A stretch of 41,239 nucleotides of DNA. Source: an uncultured Desulfosporosinus sp. GTDB taxonomy: Bacteria > Bacillota > Desulfitobacteriia > Desulfitobacteriales > Desulfitobacteriaceae. Shown in pieces: positions 8,796 through 16,619 of this stretch (position 1 is the stretch's first letter; each line of letters starts with the position of its first letter). Location of the stretch: assembly GCA_927405585.1 (NCBI GenBank), contig CAKMJS010000037.1, forward strand, positions 1 through 41,239. The letters are read 5' to 3'. Both the position numbers and the translations under genes were made by a program. Under the pieces are notes generated by a model. It searched no databases. It saw only the letters and a program-made list of their open reading frames with translations, and was not told the DNA's origin.

Positions 8796-9875
8796 TTAAT
8801 CTCCCATTTCCAGCCCTAGATTACGTGCCGCAATCAACAGTGGGTCAGTTATGAGCACTTGTTTAAGCTTATCGACCGCTTCATGGAGAGGAACTCGCAC
8901 AATCTCCCTACCTCGTAGGGCGACCATAATTCCAAATTCCGATTCGAGTACAGCATCAACCGCGGCAACACCATAGCGGGTAGAAAGCACTCGATCATAG
9001 GAATTGGGCGAGCCTCCACGCTGAAGATGCCCGAGCACTGTTACCCTTGTCTCCATACCATATTGTTCTTCGAGCTCGTTCCCTATTTTGGCGCCAATCC
9101 CCCCCAATTTAATAGGATCGAAGCGTCCTGAGACCAGTCGCTCAACTACGATATCGCCGCCTCGAGGCTTCGTTCCTTCTGCAACGACTATGATACTAAA
9201 TTTTTTACCTTGTTCTGCCCTTTTTTGGATAGCTCGTGCTACCCGATTTAGCTGATAAGGAATCTCCGGAATCAGGATAACGTCCGCTCCTCCAGCGACA
9301 CCCGCATACAAAGCTATCCATCCTGCATAGCGTCCCATGACCTCGAGAATCATGACCCGGTGATGAGATTCCGCCGTGGTATGTAATCGATCTAGTGCCT
9401 CCGTGGCAGTATCCACCGCTGTCTGAAAGCCAAAGGTTTGATCAGTTGCCATCAGGTCATTATCAATTGTTTTTGGAATTCCGATCACATTGAGTCCTAG
9501 CTTCCCCAGCTTAAGAGCAATATGTAAACTGCCGTCTCCACCAATCGCTAGTAAGGCATCGACATCACGTTCCTTTAAGTTTTTAATTACATCGCTTGAG
9601 CGGTCAAGTATTCGTGATACCCCATCTACTTTCGTTTCATACGCAAAGGGGTTGTCCCGATTGGTTGTTCCAAGAATTGTACCACCACGCGGTAAAATAC
9701 CCGAGACATCCTTCAGCGTCAAAGGTATAAAATCCCCTTCTACCGCTCCACGAAAACCATCCCTAACTCCGAGCACCTCGAGTCCATAATGGTGTGCGCT
9801 TTTGGCAACCGCCCGAATCACCGCATTAAGCCCCGGACAATCCCCGCCACCAGTAAGTACAGCAATCTTACGCAT
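8796..9875 (-). CDS. pfkA: 6-phosphofructokinase, group III-like
   Basis: Phosphorylates fructose 6-phosphate to the 1,6-bisphosphate. The 359-residue protein starts MRKIAVLTGGGDCPGLNAV. It has AIGGDGS (Gly at the position equivalent to E. coli 104, typical of ATP users), PKTIDNDL (Lys at the position equivalent to 124, typical of pyrophosphate users) with the catalytic Asp, and MGRYAGWIAL and LGHLQRGGSP for substrate binding. This Gly/Lys combination is known from group III (mixed-substrate clade) enzymes, so the donor is most likely ATP, but pyrophosphate is not excluded. AGGGG lies 8 bases before the ATG. It is a single-gene unit with a terminator at 8691-8729. Confidence 0.93.
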   Translation of the reverse strand: MRKIAVLTGGGDCPGLNAVIRAVAKSAHHYGLEVLGVRDGFRGAVEGDFIPLTLKDVSGILPRGGTILGTTNRDNPFAYETKVDGVSRILDRSSDVIKNLKERDVDALLAIGGDGSLHIALKLGKLGLNVIGIPKTIDNDLMATDQTFGFQTAVDTATEALDRLHTTAESHHRVMILEVMGRYAGWIALYAGVAGGADVILIPEIPYQLNRVARAIQKRAEQGKKFSIIVVAEGTKPRGGDIVVERLVSGRFDPIKLGGIGAKIGNELEEQYGMETRVTVLGHLQRGGSPNSYDRVLSTRYGVAAVDAVLESEFGIMVALRGREIVRVPLHEAVDKLKQVLITDPLLIAARNLGLEMGD

Positions 9876-10098
9876 CTACAACACCCCTTAATCTTAACAC
9901 TTTTTTCATTATACTCTTGTGCCTCTTGCTTGACGCAAACAACGCAGCAAGTTCCCTGGTCGTTCCTTGCTATCGTTCCAAATCTCCATGGACCCAGCTA
10001 GAGGAAGTTTCAATGTTAATTTCATGCTTCCTCTTATCTTCCCAGCCGGAGGGTCTGCGATACACGGCGAGAAGCCTTTACGTGAGTCGTAGCCAAAC
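9876..10098. other. Gap upstream of pfk: promoter candidate and repeat-like sequence
   Basis: No gene. On the minus strand a perfect TATAAT (9913-9908) lies about 35 bases before the pfk start, with a poor -35 (TTGCGT, 9938-9933, 19-base spacing). The part around 9941-9959 resembles the direct repeats found downstream of hisF. The rest (about 9960-10098) shows nothing I can name. Confidence 0.35.
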
Positions 10099-10100
10099 TG

Positions 10101-10215
10101 CGGCTTTAATCCACTCTCTCAAAGTAGGGCGGAACACAAGGACGTGTTCCGACGGCCATGCGACAAGGATGTCGCTTTGGACGGGTCCCTACCCGCTTAC
10201 ATAAGGATTAAAGCC
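10101..10215 (+). ncRNA. Nested multi-hairpin element with two CsrA-type GGA loops
   Basis: An outer perfect 11-base stem (GGCTTTAATCC 10102-10112 with GGATTAAAGCC 10205-10215) encloses a second stem (GTAGGG 10124-10129 with CCCTAC 10187-10192). Inside that are two hairpins: CGGAACAC/GTGTTCCG (10130-10137 and 10144-10151, loop AAGGAC) and GCGACA/TGTCGC (10160-10165 and 10170-10175, loop AGGA). Read on the plus strand, both loops fit the CsrA core ACARGGAUGU, the second exactly and the first with one change. The element begins right at the hisZ stop codon. It may be a structured RNA or a mobile hairpin repeat; its transcription is not shown by the sequence. Confidence 0.45.
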
Positions 10216-11424
10216 CTAGCTTGGCACGACAATCGTATGGCTGAACAAGTGTCTCGCTGACCCTCCCACTTCCTCCCCAACGCACAAAACCTCATAAATA
10301 TTCTTGCTCATCGCCATTTTCTGGGCAACTTCACCATCTATCGCTCCTAGGGCCATTTCCACTCGTTTTCCCTGGGCCCTCAATTCCTGGCACTTCTGAA
10401 TAATCTGCTTTGCATCAGCTCCATAAACCAAGACATCCGCTCCCGCCATAGGAACAAGTGGGAATTGTTCTAACAGAGTTCCAAGGTGGATCGCAAAGCC
10501 AGTTGCTGGTTGTGGCACCCCAAAATCAGCATATAAGGCATCGTAACGTCCTCCCTCCACCACCGGAAAACCAACTCCCGGAACATATCCTTCAAAAACT
10601 GCCCCCGTATAATACGAAAAACCACGAAGTATACCTAAATCTAACGACACATTCGATTGCACCCCAAAGTTGTGTAAATACCGATATGTTCGTCTCAAAC
10701 TTTCGACCGCTTCACGAATCGCTGGTCGCTCACTCCAGCCGAGGACTTCATCGAGAATCTCCTCACCCCCATGAAAATGGGGTAAATGGAGTAAAAGCTC
10801 TTGAACCTTTCCTGGTAACCCACTTTGCCTGACTAAACTTTCCACACCCACCATATCTTTGCGTGCTAAAGCTTCTTCCAACTTGACTTGAATCCCCTCA
10901 TCGACTCCAGCTTCCAACATAAGCCCGGCAAATATGCCCATATGTCCAAGATTAAACTGATAGTTTTTTAAGCCCAAACCGGCAATGGCTTCCACCGCGA
11001 GCGCGATTACTTCAGCATCCGCTAATTCATGGTCAGAACCCACGAGTTCTACACCCACTTGGCGGAACTCTCTATGTCGAACGGTGGTGTTTCGATAGAC
11101 ATCGGCACCATAACACAAGCGAAGGGGGAATTCCCCACCACGCATTCGTGTGCTCACAAGCCGTGCGATCGGTATGGTCAGTTCAGGACGTAGTGCTAGA
11201 ATATGCCCCTTACGATCAAAGAATTTGTATAATGCATCGTCTTGCTCAACGTCTGGCTGGACGCATGCCGAAAACTCCAAGGTTGGAGTTAAGACTTTCT
11301 GATAAGACCATTGCCGAAAAAGCGCCAGAATATCTTGCTCTAAGCGCTCTTGCACAGCGATTTCCTCCGGTAATAAATCACGCATTCCTTCTGGTATGCG
11401 TTGTCCTAGATTCGTTCTTAACAT
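10216..11424 (-). CDS. hisZ: ATP phosphoribosyltransferase regulatory subunit HisZ
   Basis: HisZ is a catalytically inactive class II histidyl-tRNA synthetase paralogue. It assembles with short-form HisG, is needed for its activity and senses histidine. The 402-residue protein has the motif 2 region (YGADVYRNTT, REFRQVGVELVG) and a late GGRYDALYADFG motif, and ends in a small tail rather than a full anticodon-binding domain. True HisRS is longer and has the HisA and HisB signature motifs intact. It is 30 bases downstream of yerC and is separated from hisG by pfk and the bla pair, so HisG and HisZ are made from different transcripts. Confidence 0.93.
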   Translation of the reverse strand: MLRTNLGQRIPEGMRDLLPEEIAVQERLEQDILALFRQWSYQKVLTPTLEFSACVQPDVEQDDALYKFFDRKGHILALRPELTIPIARLVSTRMRGGEFPLRLCYGADVYRNTTVRHREFRQVGVELVGSDHELADAEVIALAVEAIAGLGLKNYQFNLGHMGIFAGLMLEAGVDEGIQVKLEEALARKDMVGVESLVRQSGLPGKVQELLLHLPHFHGGEEILDEVLGWSERPAIREAVESLRRTYRYLHNFGVQSNVSLDLGILRGFSYYTGAVFEGYVPGVGFPVVEGGRYDALYADFGVPQPATGFAIHLGTLLEQFPLVPMAGADVLVYGADAKQIIQKCQELRAQGKRVEMALGAIDGEVAQKMAMSKNIYEVLCVGEEVGGSARHLFSHTIVVPS

Positions 11425-11454
11425 GATGGATCTCCTTCACTGTTCTTAATTTTC

Positions 11455-11757
11455 TCAATCATTTTGCTCTTTTAAACGGCGCAAAATCATTTGATAACCA
11501 TCCGCTCCAAAATTCAAGCAACGCTTGACTCGGCTAATCGTCGCTGTACTGACTCCAGTCACGTCACCAATCGCGGTATAGGTTTCATTATTTTGCAACA
11601 TTTTAGCTACTTCTAAACGCTGAGCAAACGCTTTAATTTCCGCAACCGTCGCAATGTCTTCAAAGAATCGATAACACTCTTCTTTATCTCTTAGCAATAA
11701 AACGGCTTCAAATAAGGCATCCGTTAACGGATTCTGTAAACGTTCATCGCTCGACAT
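11455..11757 (-). CDS. yerC: YerC/YecD family TrpR-like regulator
   Basis: A 100-residue DNA-binding protein of the TrpR-related YerC/YecD family. It has an all-helical fold with the helix-turn-helix in the second half (TYTAIGDVTGVSTATISRVKRCL), preceded by a dimerisation region (CYRFFEDIATVAEIKAFAQRLEV). AGGAGGGG lies 6 bases before the ATG. It is directly upstream of hisZ in the same direction, an arrangement that suggests it regulates histidine synthesis; its ligand is not known from sequence. Confidence 0.88.
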   Translation of the reverse strand: MSSDERLQNPLTDALFEAVLLLRDKEECYRFFEDIATVAEIKAFAQRLEVAKMLQNNETYTAIGDVTGVSTATISRVKRCLNFGADGYQMILRRLKEQND

Positions 11758-11793
11758 ATCTTACCCCTCCTGAATAAATCGCTTTCTTCCTTT

Positions 11794-11822
11794 AATCTAT
11801 TAAAGCACTGTTCTATTGTCAA
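11794..11822 (-). promoter_or_regulatory. Promoter of yerC-hisZ
   Basis: Minus-strand TTGACA (11822-11817), 17 bases, TAGATT (11799-11794), about 40 bases before yerC. Confidence 0.65.
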
Positions 11823-11877
11823 GCTTTTTATTTCGTATTTCAAAGACCTCGCAAGTATGCAGGGGTGATTCTGGACA

Positions 11878-11910
11878 CAAAAAAAGGGGTTGTCGTTCAT
11901 TACAACCCCT
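11878..11910 (-). terminator. Terminator upstream of yerC
   Basis: Perfect 9-base stem AGGGGTTGT/ACAACCCCT (11885-11893 and 11902-11910), followed on the minus strand by about eight T residues. It ends the transcript of the PNPOx-like and YhaM-like genes. Confidence 0.85.
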
Positions 11911-12060
11911 AGAAAGCCTTATATCCCATTCCCTAGTGAATGTTTGTTAGAAATTTAACAGTCACTATCGTCCCGGTCAAATCAGATTCAAAGTTAATAA
12001 ATGCATGAAATGGATAATCCCTCTAAAAATATTTCTAATAATTATTACAAAAACTATGGT

Positions 12061-12519
12061 TTAATAACCTGATTTTTTACCCGTCATGGTGCTAACGACT
12101 AACTTAAAAATAGTAATTCCTGCTAATCCAGCCTCCTCAACCATCTTTAAATCATCACCATACTGCTGCATGATAATTTGTAGGGCTTTTCGCTTCCCCT
12201 CTAAATCCTCGATGAATTCAACCTCCCCGAACCCAATCACACTCTGATACCGCATCGACCAGTTACACCCTTGGTCGCTCGGAATAACCTCGGTATCAAT
12301 CTCCACTTCGAAACAAGCCTTAGGGTTTTCTCGAAGGATTAATAATTTCAGACCTTCTAGTCCAGAATGGAAATATAACACTCGGTCCACATAGCCGAAA
12401 CTCATTGGAATAATGTAAGCCATACTTTCATAGGATACGCCTAATCGACACACCTGCGCTTTTTTGATGATCTCATCCATGGCTTTCTGATCAGTGATTT
12501 CCTTATCTTTTCTACGCAT
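12061..12519 (-). CDS. Pyridoxamine 5'-phosphate oxidase-like flavin-binding protein (NimA type)
   Basis: A 152-residue member of the PNPOx-like split-barrel superfamily, close to the NimA/nitroimidazole resistance-type proteins. The start MRRKDKEI, AQVCRLGVSYESMAYIIPMSFGY, LYFHSGLEGLKLLILRENPKACFEVE and the MRYQSVIGFGEVEFIED strand are typical. Such proteins bind FMN or haem and reduce small molecules; the substrate here is unknown. I start at ATG 12519, with AGAGAGG 7 bases upstream, rather than the longer frame to 12552. It lies 52 bases after the YhaM-like gene and shares its terminator. Confidence 0.85.
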   Translation of the reverse strand: MRRKDKEITDQKAMDEIIKKAQVCRLGVSYESMAYIIPMSFGYVDRVLYFHSGLEGLKLLILRENPKACFEVEIDTEVIPSDQGCNWSMRYQSVIGFGEVEFIEDLEGKRKALQIIMQQYGDDLKMVEEAGLAGITIFKLVVSTMTGKKSGY

Positions 12520-12571
12520 AATTTTACCTCTCTTCAATGGTTTTGTATCCAATCCAAAGACCTTACTAAAA

Positions 12572-13501
12572 TTATTTCAGATAAAGACAACGTTCCATAC
12601 TGGGGATATAGGGGGACCATTCATCCTCCGGATGGTTCTCTTTTGCTTGCTCAAAGTGGAAAAGCTCTGCATCCATAACATCGGCATAATGGATCACCAA
12701 CGCTTCCATTAGCTTGGGTCTTTTAGGGGATTGCCATTCATATTTGCCATGATGACTTGTTAGGATATGCAGTAACTTAGAACGCAACTCACGTGGGAAA
12801 TCTGGAACTTTGGCGATCTCTTCCGATAGAAGTTCAATTCCTAGGATAATGTGCCCCAGGAGTCGCCCTTCAGTGGTCACTTTAATACCTCGAGTGTACG
12901 AGTACTCCCCGATCTTGCCAATATCATGCAAAAGCGCGCCCGTCAGGACTAAATCACAGTCCATATTTGGGTAATTCCCTGCAATCCCCACTGCAATTTC
13001 GGCCACTCTAACACTGTGCTCCCAAAGCCCACGCAGATAGGCTTGATGGATTTTCATGGCCGCAGGCGCTTGCCGATAGGCCTCTCCCCATACTGGGTGA
13101 CTTAGAAACTGTTCGAGGAGAGCTTTCAGTTTAGGTTGTTTAATTTTATCTACCAGAGACTTTAAGCGATTTTCCAACTCCTGAGCGGTGACCGAAGAAC
13201 TCGGCAAAAGGTCGGATAAATCCACTTCTTCCTTGGGCATCATTCGGATTGTTTCAATCGTCAAATCCAGTGCTCCGCGATATTCGGAAACAACCCCTTT
13301 AACACGAAAAATATCCTGGTCATTGAGCCAGCCAAGGACTTGTGGATCGAAGTTCCACATTTTTCCTTGAATCATCCCTGAACGGTCTTGGCAGGTTATG
13401 GAGAGGTAGGCTCCAGGCTTTTGCCGAAAGGGAACTTCTTTCCATTCATTGACGAGGACTGTTCCCTCAAACCGTTCTCCAGCTTTACAATCTTTTAGCA
13501 T
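12572..13501 (-). CDS. yhaM: YhaM-type 3'-5' exoribonuclease (OB fold plus HD domain)
   Basis: A 309-residue protein with an N-terminal OB-fold nucleic-acid binding domain (about 1-90, with YLSITCQDRSGMIQGKMW) and a C-terminal HD metal-dependent domain (HSVRVAEIA, then GALLHDIGKIGE with the HD pair, HIILGIELL, ILTSHHGKYEW). This layout matches YhaM, a Mn-dependent 3'-5' exonuclease on RNA and ssDNA in Firmicutes. The ATG at 13501 is preferred because AAAGGAAG lies about 10 bases upstream; a GTG 7 codons earlier would overlap that ribosome binding site. Confidence 0.9.
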   Translation of the reverse strand: MLKDCKAGERFEGTVLVNEWKEVPFRQKPGAYLSITCQDRSGMIQGKMWNFDPQVLGWLNDQDIFRVKGVVSEYRGALDLTIETIRMMPKEEVDLSDLLPSSSVTAQELENRLKSLVDKIKQPKLKALLEQFLSHPVWGEAYRQAPAAMKIHQAYLRGLWEHSVRVAEIAVGIAGNYPNMDCDLVLTGALLHDIGKIGEYSYTRGIKVTTEGRLLGHIILGIELLSEEIAKVPDFPRELRSKLLHILTSHHGKYEWQSPKRPKLMEALVIHYADVMDAELFHFEQAKENHPEDEWSPYIPSMERCLYLK

Positions 13502-13693
13502 ATAATAAATACTTCCTTTCACATGACAACCTTGTTAGTTCTAGTTTAACAGAGCAGGAGGACATTTAAGTGAACTCGATGAATTGCAGGTTCAGTCATA
13601 TTTCGACGTTTGCATACCTACCCCATATTTCAGTCATTCTTGGGGATATTAAATATAGGTATACAAGCACTAAATTAATAAGGTGTGGTAACT
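13502..13693. other. Divergent intergenic region
   Basis: Separates the YhaM-like gene from the YetF-like gene. It contains AGGAGGACATTTAAGTG at about 13556-13572, but the frame that follows runs into the YetF-like gene in another phase and looks non-coding. No certain promoter was identified. Confidence 0.3.
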
Positions 13694-14422
13694 ATGGAAC
13701 TCATAAAGGAACTTCTCATCGTAACAGGCAGAATTATCACGATCTTCCCCTTACTCTTAGTGGTTGGCTTATATATGGGAAAACGCGCCATAGGAGAACT
13801 TCCTGTCTTCGATTTTCTAATCATTATTTCTTTAGGGGCAATAGCGGGTGCGGATCTAGCCGATCCTAGTATTTCTCATATACACACCGCATACGCAGTT
13901 ATTGCTATTGGTTTTTTCCATAAAACCATAACGAAATTAATCATAAAGTACAGAAAATTCGGGCACATGATCAGCTTTGATCCCACCGTTGTCATTCAAG
14001 ACGGACAGTTTATCATGCCTAATCTAAAAAGGCTCCGCTATTCCATTGATAATGTTCTTCAAATGCTGCGTGAAAAAGAAATCTTTGATCTAAGCGATGT
14101 ACGAATCGGTATTATTGAAGCAAATGGATATTTATCGGTTTTACGACAAGATAATAAAGCCCCTATTACCCTTGAGGACATGAATTTGACGAAAAAAAGT
14201 TGTTCTCTGTCCTACCCCATAATCGTCGATGGGGAGATCTATGGAAATGTCTTAAAGAAACTCGGGCTTACAAATGATTGGCTCCAGCAGCAATTACAAA
14301 ACCTAAATATCAAAACTACCTCGGATGTCTTCTTTGCCTCCGTCAATACAAATAATGAACTCCATGTTTCTCTAAAAAGCTACATGGAAGATAAGCAGAA
14401 CATTACTCCAATTTCAAACTAA
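13694..14422 (+). CDS. YetF/DUF421 family membrane protein
   Basis: A 242-residue member of the DUF421/YetF family, found widely in sporulating Firmicutes. Three N-terminal membrane helices (about 10-30, 38-55 and 62-78) are followed by two small cytosolic domains. VVIQDGQFIMPNLKRLRYSIDNVLQMLREKEIFDLSDVRIGIIEANGYLSVL is the family core (the single segment is at about residues 97-148). The molecular function is not established. The start is ATG 13694, 8 bases after AAGGTG; GTG at 13685 is less well placed. The gene is alone on the plus strand and converges on the WYL cluster. Confidence 0.88.
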   Translation: MELIKELLIVTGRIITIFPLLLVVGLYMGKRAIGELPVFDFLIIISLGAIAGADLADPSISHIHTAYAVIAIGFFHKTITKLIIKYRKFGHMISFDPTVVIQDGQFIMPNLKRLRYSIDNVLQMLREKEIFDLSDVRIGIIEANGYLSVLRQDNKAPITLEDMNLTKKSCSLSYPIIVDGEIYGNVLKKLGLTNDWLQQQLQNLNIKTTSDVFFASVNTNNELHVSLKSYMEDKQNITPISN

Positions 14423-14427
14423 AGAGC

Positions 14428-14452
14428 TGGGTAATTCTTGAATTGCCCCTAC
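14428..14452. repeat. Palindromic repeat, partial copy 1
   Basis: A degenerate copy of the 28-base palindrome GTAGGGGCAATTCA/TGAATTGCCCCTAC, intact only in its right half (TTGAATTGCCCCTAC). It lies between the convergent YetF-like and WYL genes and touches the WYL stop codon. Confidence 0.6.
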
Positions 14453-15417
14453 TAACGATAATTTTCCAGCGTTTCACGAATTCGCTTCAGAATATGGTCT
14501 CGAAACTCTTGCGGCTCTAGAATCTCCGCCGCAGATCCGAACCCCAGTACCCATGTAATAAATTCATTGACCCCGATAATATCATCTTGAAAGAGAATCG
14601 ATCCATCCTCTTGAGTTATTATCTCACTTGATCGATGCGCTACGTCTTTACGAACCTTGGCAACGGTCTGTGAACGATTGAGAAAGCGTACTTTGACACG
14701 GGTCAATTCTCCATATTCCATCCCCCACCGCGGTCCGAACCAATCCTTCAGAGAAAAATCGTCGGGGTAAACAAACGGCTCACTGGTTTCTCGCACTTCC
14801 TGGATGTTATTTAGATGATAAGTTTTGATAATACCCCCCTGACGAGCAGCCAAATACCAACACCGCAAACGCGAATAATAGACAATACCCAGAGGGTCGA
14901 CGGTGATGGTTCGGGCATTAAACAAAATCGTTACACGTCGATTAGCCCGAATCGCTTTTTCGATAATTTGAAATATCTTACCCTGAATCGGCGCTAACGG
15001 TGTGAGTTCCCCTTTGACATAGCGATAGATCTCTTCCTCCCCCAAGTTAAATCCAGACAAAATCTTTCGTCTCAACCCTTCTTTCAGAGTATTGTCCTCT
15101 TGAAGATAATCAAGGGTTGTCAGTACCCCTACAGCTTCACGAACGTTCAGATGAACGGGTGTGTAACGTTTTTGGTTTGCCGCCATAAACCACTTGACCT
15201 CCGGCAAAAATAAATCCTCGTCCCCTTCACCCTTACCTTCATCACAATCCGTGTACAAGGGAATGGGATTTTCAATGGAGGAAACCAACACCTTCAAATC
15301 CTGTTTCATCGTCCCCCAGGGTACACCGCACCCCTCCGCTAAAGCTCGCCCTGATATCCCCTCAGGGTGAGCCTCAATTAAAGCCATAATTTTTCCCATG
15401 CGCTTAATGGAGTCCAT
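14452..15417 (-). CDS. WYL-domain transcriptional regulator (downstream copy)
   Basis: A 321-residue regulator with an N-terminal helix-turn-helix (about 1-55: GISGRALAEGCGVPWGTMKQDL) and a WYL ligand-binding domain (about 165-235, VTILFNA then DPLGIVYYSRLRCWYLAARQ, with CWYL as the motif) plus the usual C-terminal extension (VLGFGSAAEILEP). WYL proteins are sensors that often bind oligonucleotides or nucleotides and act as repressors or activators. The start at ATG 15417 is set by GGAGGTG 6 bases upstream. It overlaps the neighbouring WYL gene by 14 bases, so the two are co-translated and may form a heteromer. Confidence 0.88.
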   Translation of the reverse strand: MDSIKRMGKIMALIEAHPEGISGRALAEGCGVPWGTMKQDLKVLVSSIENPIPLYTDCDEGKGEGDEDLFLPEVKWFMAANQKRYTPVHLNVREAVGVLTTLDYLQEDNTLKEGLRRKILSGFNLGEEEIYRYVKGELTPLAPIQGKIFQIIEKAIRANRRVTILFNARTITVDPLGIVYYSRLRCWYLAARQGGIIKTYHLNNIQEVRETSEPFVYPDDFSLKDWFGPRWGMEYGELTRVKVRFLNRSQTVAKVRKDVAHRSSEIITQEDGSILFQDDIIGVNEFITWVLGFGSAAEILEPQEFRDHILKRIRETLENYR

Positions 15418-16615
15418 GCACTTCACCTCCATACATTTGGAGGAGTCGGGAAAATTCATCCGTCATCTTTTTCCTAAGTGCCGGAGGCTCAATAACCTCA
15501 GCCCCTGCACCAAACCCGCGCAGCCAAACCGCCAATTCGTCGAGCCCCTCCACCTGATCGGTCATCAATAGGCCTTCTTTATCCTCTGTCAAGGTACAGG
15601 TTTCTCGTTTAGCGAGTTCTGCTCTGACACGGTTTAAGGTTGAGAAATGCTTATAAAAACGTATTTTTATCGGTACCGGTGATTGCTCCCGGTAAACTCC
15701 CCAAGCATATTGATACCAGGTTTTTAAGTCGAACCCTTCGACTGGGGAAAACGTCTCGCCCAACCGTGTGACATCTAAAATACGGTTCATCAAATAGGTT
15801 TTGACTTTTTGATCCTCTTCATCCTGAGCAATGAGATACCAGTTATCAAGAACCCAGTAATATACAATCCCCAAAGGGTTTAGTCTGAGTTGTCGCGCAG
15901 GCTCCTCTTCTTTTCGGTAGAGGATGCTGACTCTGCTTTTACTCCGAGCTGCTTCTTCAAGGTTAACACAACACTGACTGTGGTGTACATCTTGGGTCGG
16001 CGTTCTCCCGTGAACTAACATGGTTTCGCGAGATTGAGCATTCTCTCCGATCCATAGTTTAAGTTTAGCTTCGACGGATTTGATTTCTTCAGGAATAGGT
16101 GCTAGGGCGCCTGCCACCTTTAGGGCCTCGAAAAGCAGGGTTTTTTCTTGCTCAGATAACTCAAGGGGGGGTAGTATGTGTTCTAAGCAGACAACATATT
16201 CCTCCCTCCTTCGTTCGATGAGGTTGTTCTTCTCTAGGTCTTTCATAGCCCGTTCAAGTGTTTTACTGCTGACCTCTTCTTCATCCCGTCGATTAAAGCG
16301 CTTGTATATCTCTGCAAGGCTTAGCCCTTGAGGGGTAGACGTTAAAATCCGTAAGATTTCCATTTGCCTGAGAGTCGATGCTTTAACCGGCTGAACCCCA
16401 TTCCAACCACTCACCTGCAGATAGAGTGTTCCCTGTTCATCTTGCTTAAACTGAAACCCGTTATCCTTTATCTCCTGAAAATCTCTTTGTACTGTGATGG
16501 GATTCACTCCAAGTGTTTTCGCTAGGCTTGAGCAGGTATGTACCCACGGTTCTGTGGCAATTCTTTTGATCAGTTCACGTTGACGAGTTAACTTATCCAG
16601 ACTTGTTCCCCCCAA
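15404..16615 (-). CDS. WYL-domain transcriptional regulator (upstream copy)
   Basis: A 403-residue protein with an N-terminal helix-turn-helix (about 10-50), a second winged-helix segment (about 80-145: ILRILTSTPQGLSLAEIYKR, then TLERAMKDLEKNNLIERR), a WYL domain (about 225-300: VSILYRKEEE, NPLGIVYYWVLDNWYLIAQD) and a C-terminal extension (WLRGFGAGAEVIEPPAL) shared with its neighbour. The frame opens with TTG at 16615 but no clean ribosome binding site precedes it; a CTG five codons later follows GGGGGG at 7 bases, so the exact start is uncertain. The gene follows the thioesterase gene by 4 bases. Confidence 0.85.
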   Translation of the reverse strand: MGGTSLDKLTRQRELIKRIATEPWVHTCSSLAKTLGVNPITVQRDFQEIKDNGFQFKQDEQGTLYLQVSGWNGVQPVKASTLRQMEILRILTSTPQGLSLAEIYKRFNRRDEEEVSSKTLERAMKDLEKNNLIERRREEYVVCLEHILPPLELSEQEKTLLFEALKVAGALAPIPEEIKSVEAKLKLWIGENAQSRETMLVHGRTPTQDVHHSQCCVNLEEAARSKSRVSILYRKEEEPARQLRLNPLGIVYYWVLDNWYLIAQDEEDQKVKTYLMNRILDVTRLGETFSPVEGFDLKTWYQYAWGVYREQSPVPIKIRFYKHFSTLNRVRAELAKRETCTLTEDKEGLLMTDQVEGLDELAVWLRGFGAGAEVIEPPALRKKMTDEFSRLLQMYGGEVHGLH

Positions 16616-16619
16616 TCAC

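Noticed and set aside
10216-11424. Histidyl-tRNA synthetase
   Set aside because: Too short and without a full anticodon-binding domain; a short HisG is present that needs HisZ.
13570-13869. A 99-codon frame overlapping the start of the YetF-like gene
   Set aside because: It runs in another phase through a well-recognised DUF421 coding region and has no family-like sequence.
14452-16615. Defence island suggested by WYL regulators
   Set aside because: No nuclease, CRISPR, BREX, retron or restriction genes nearby.
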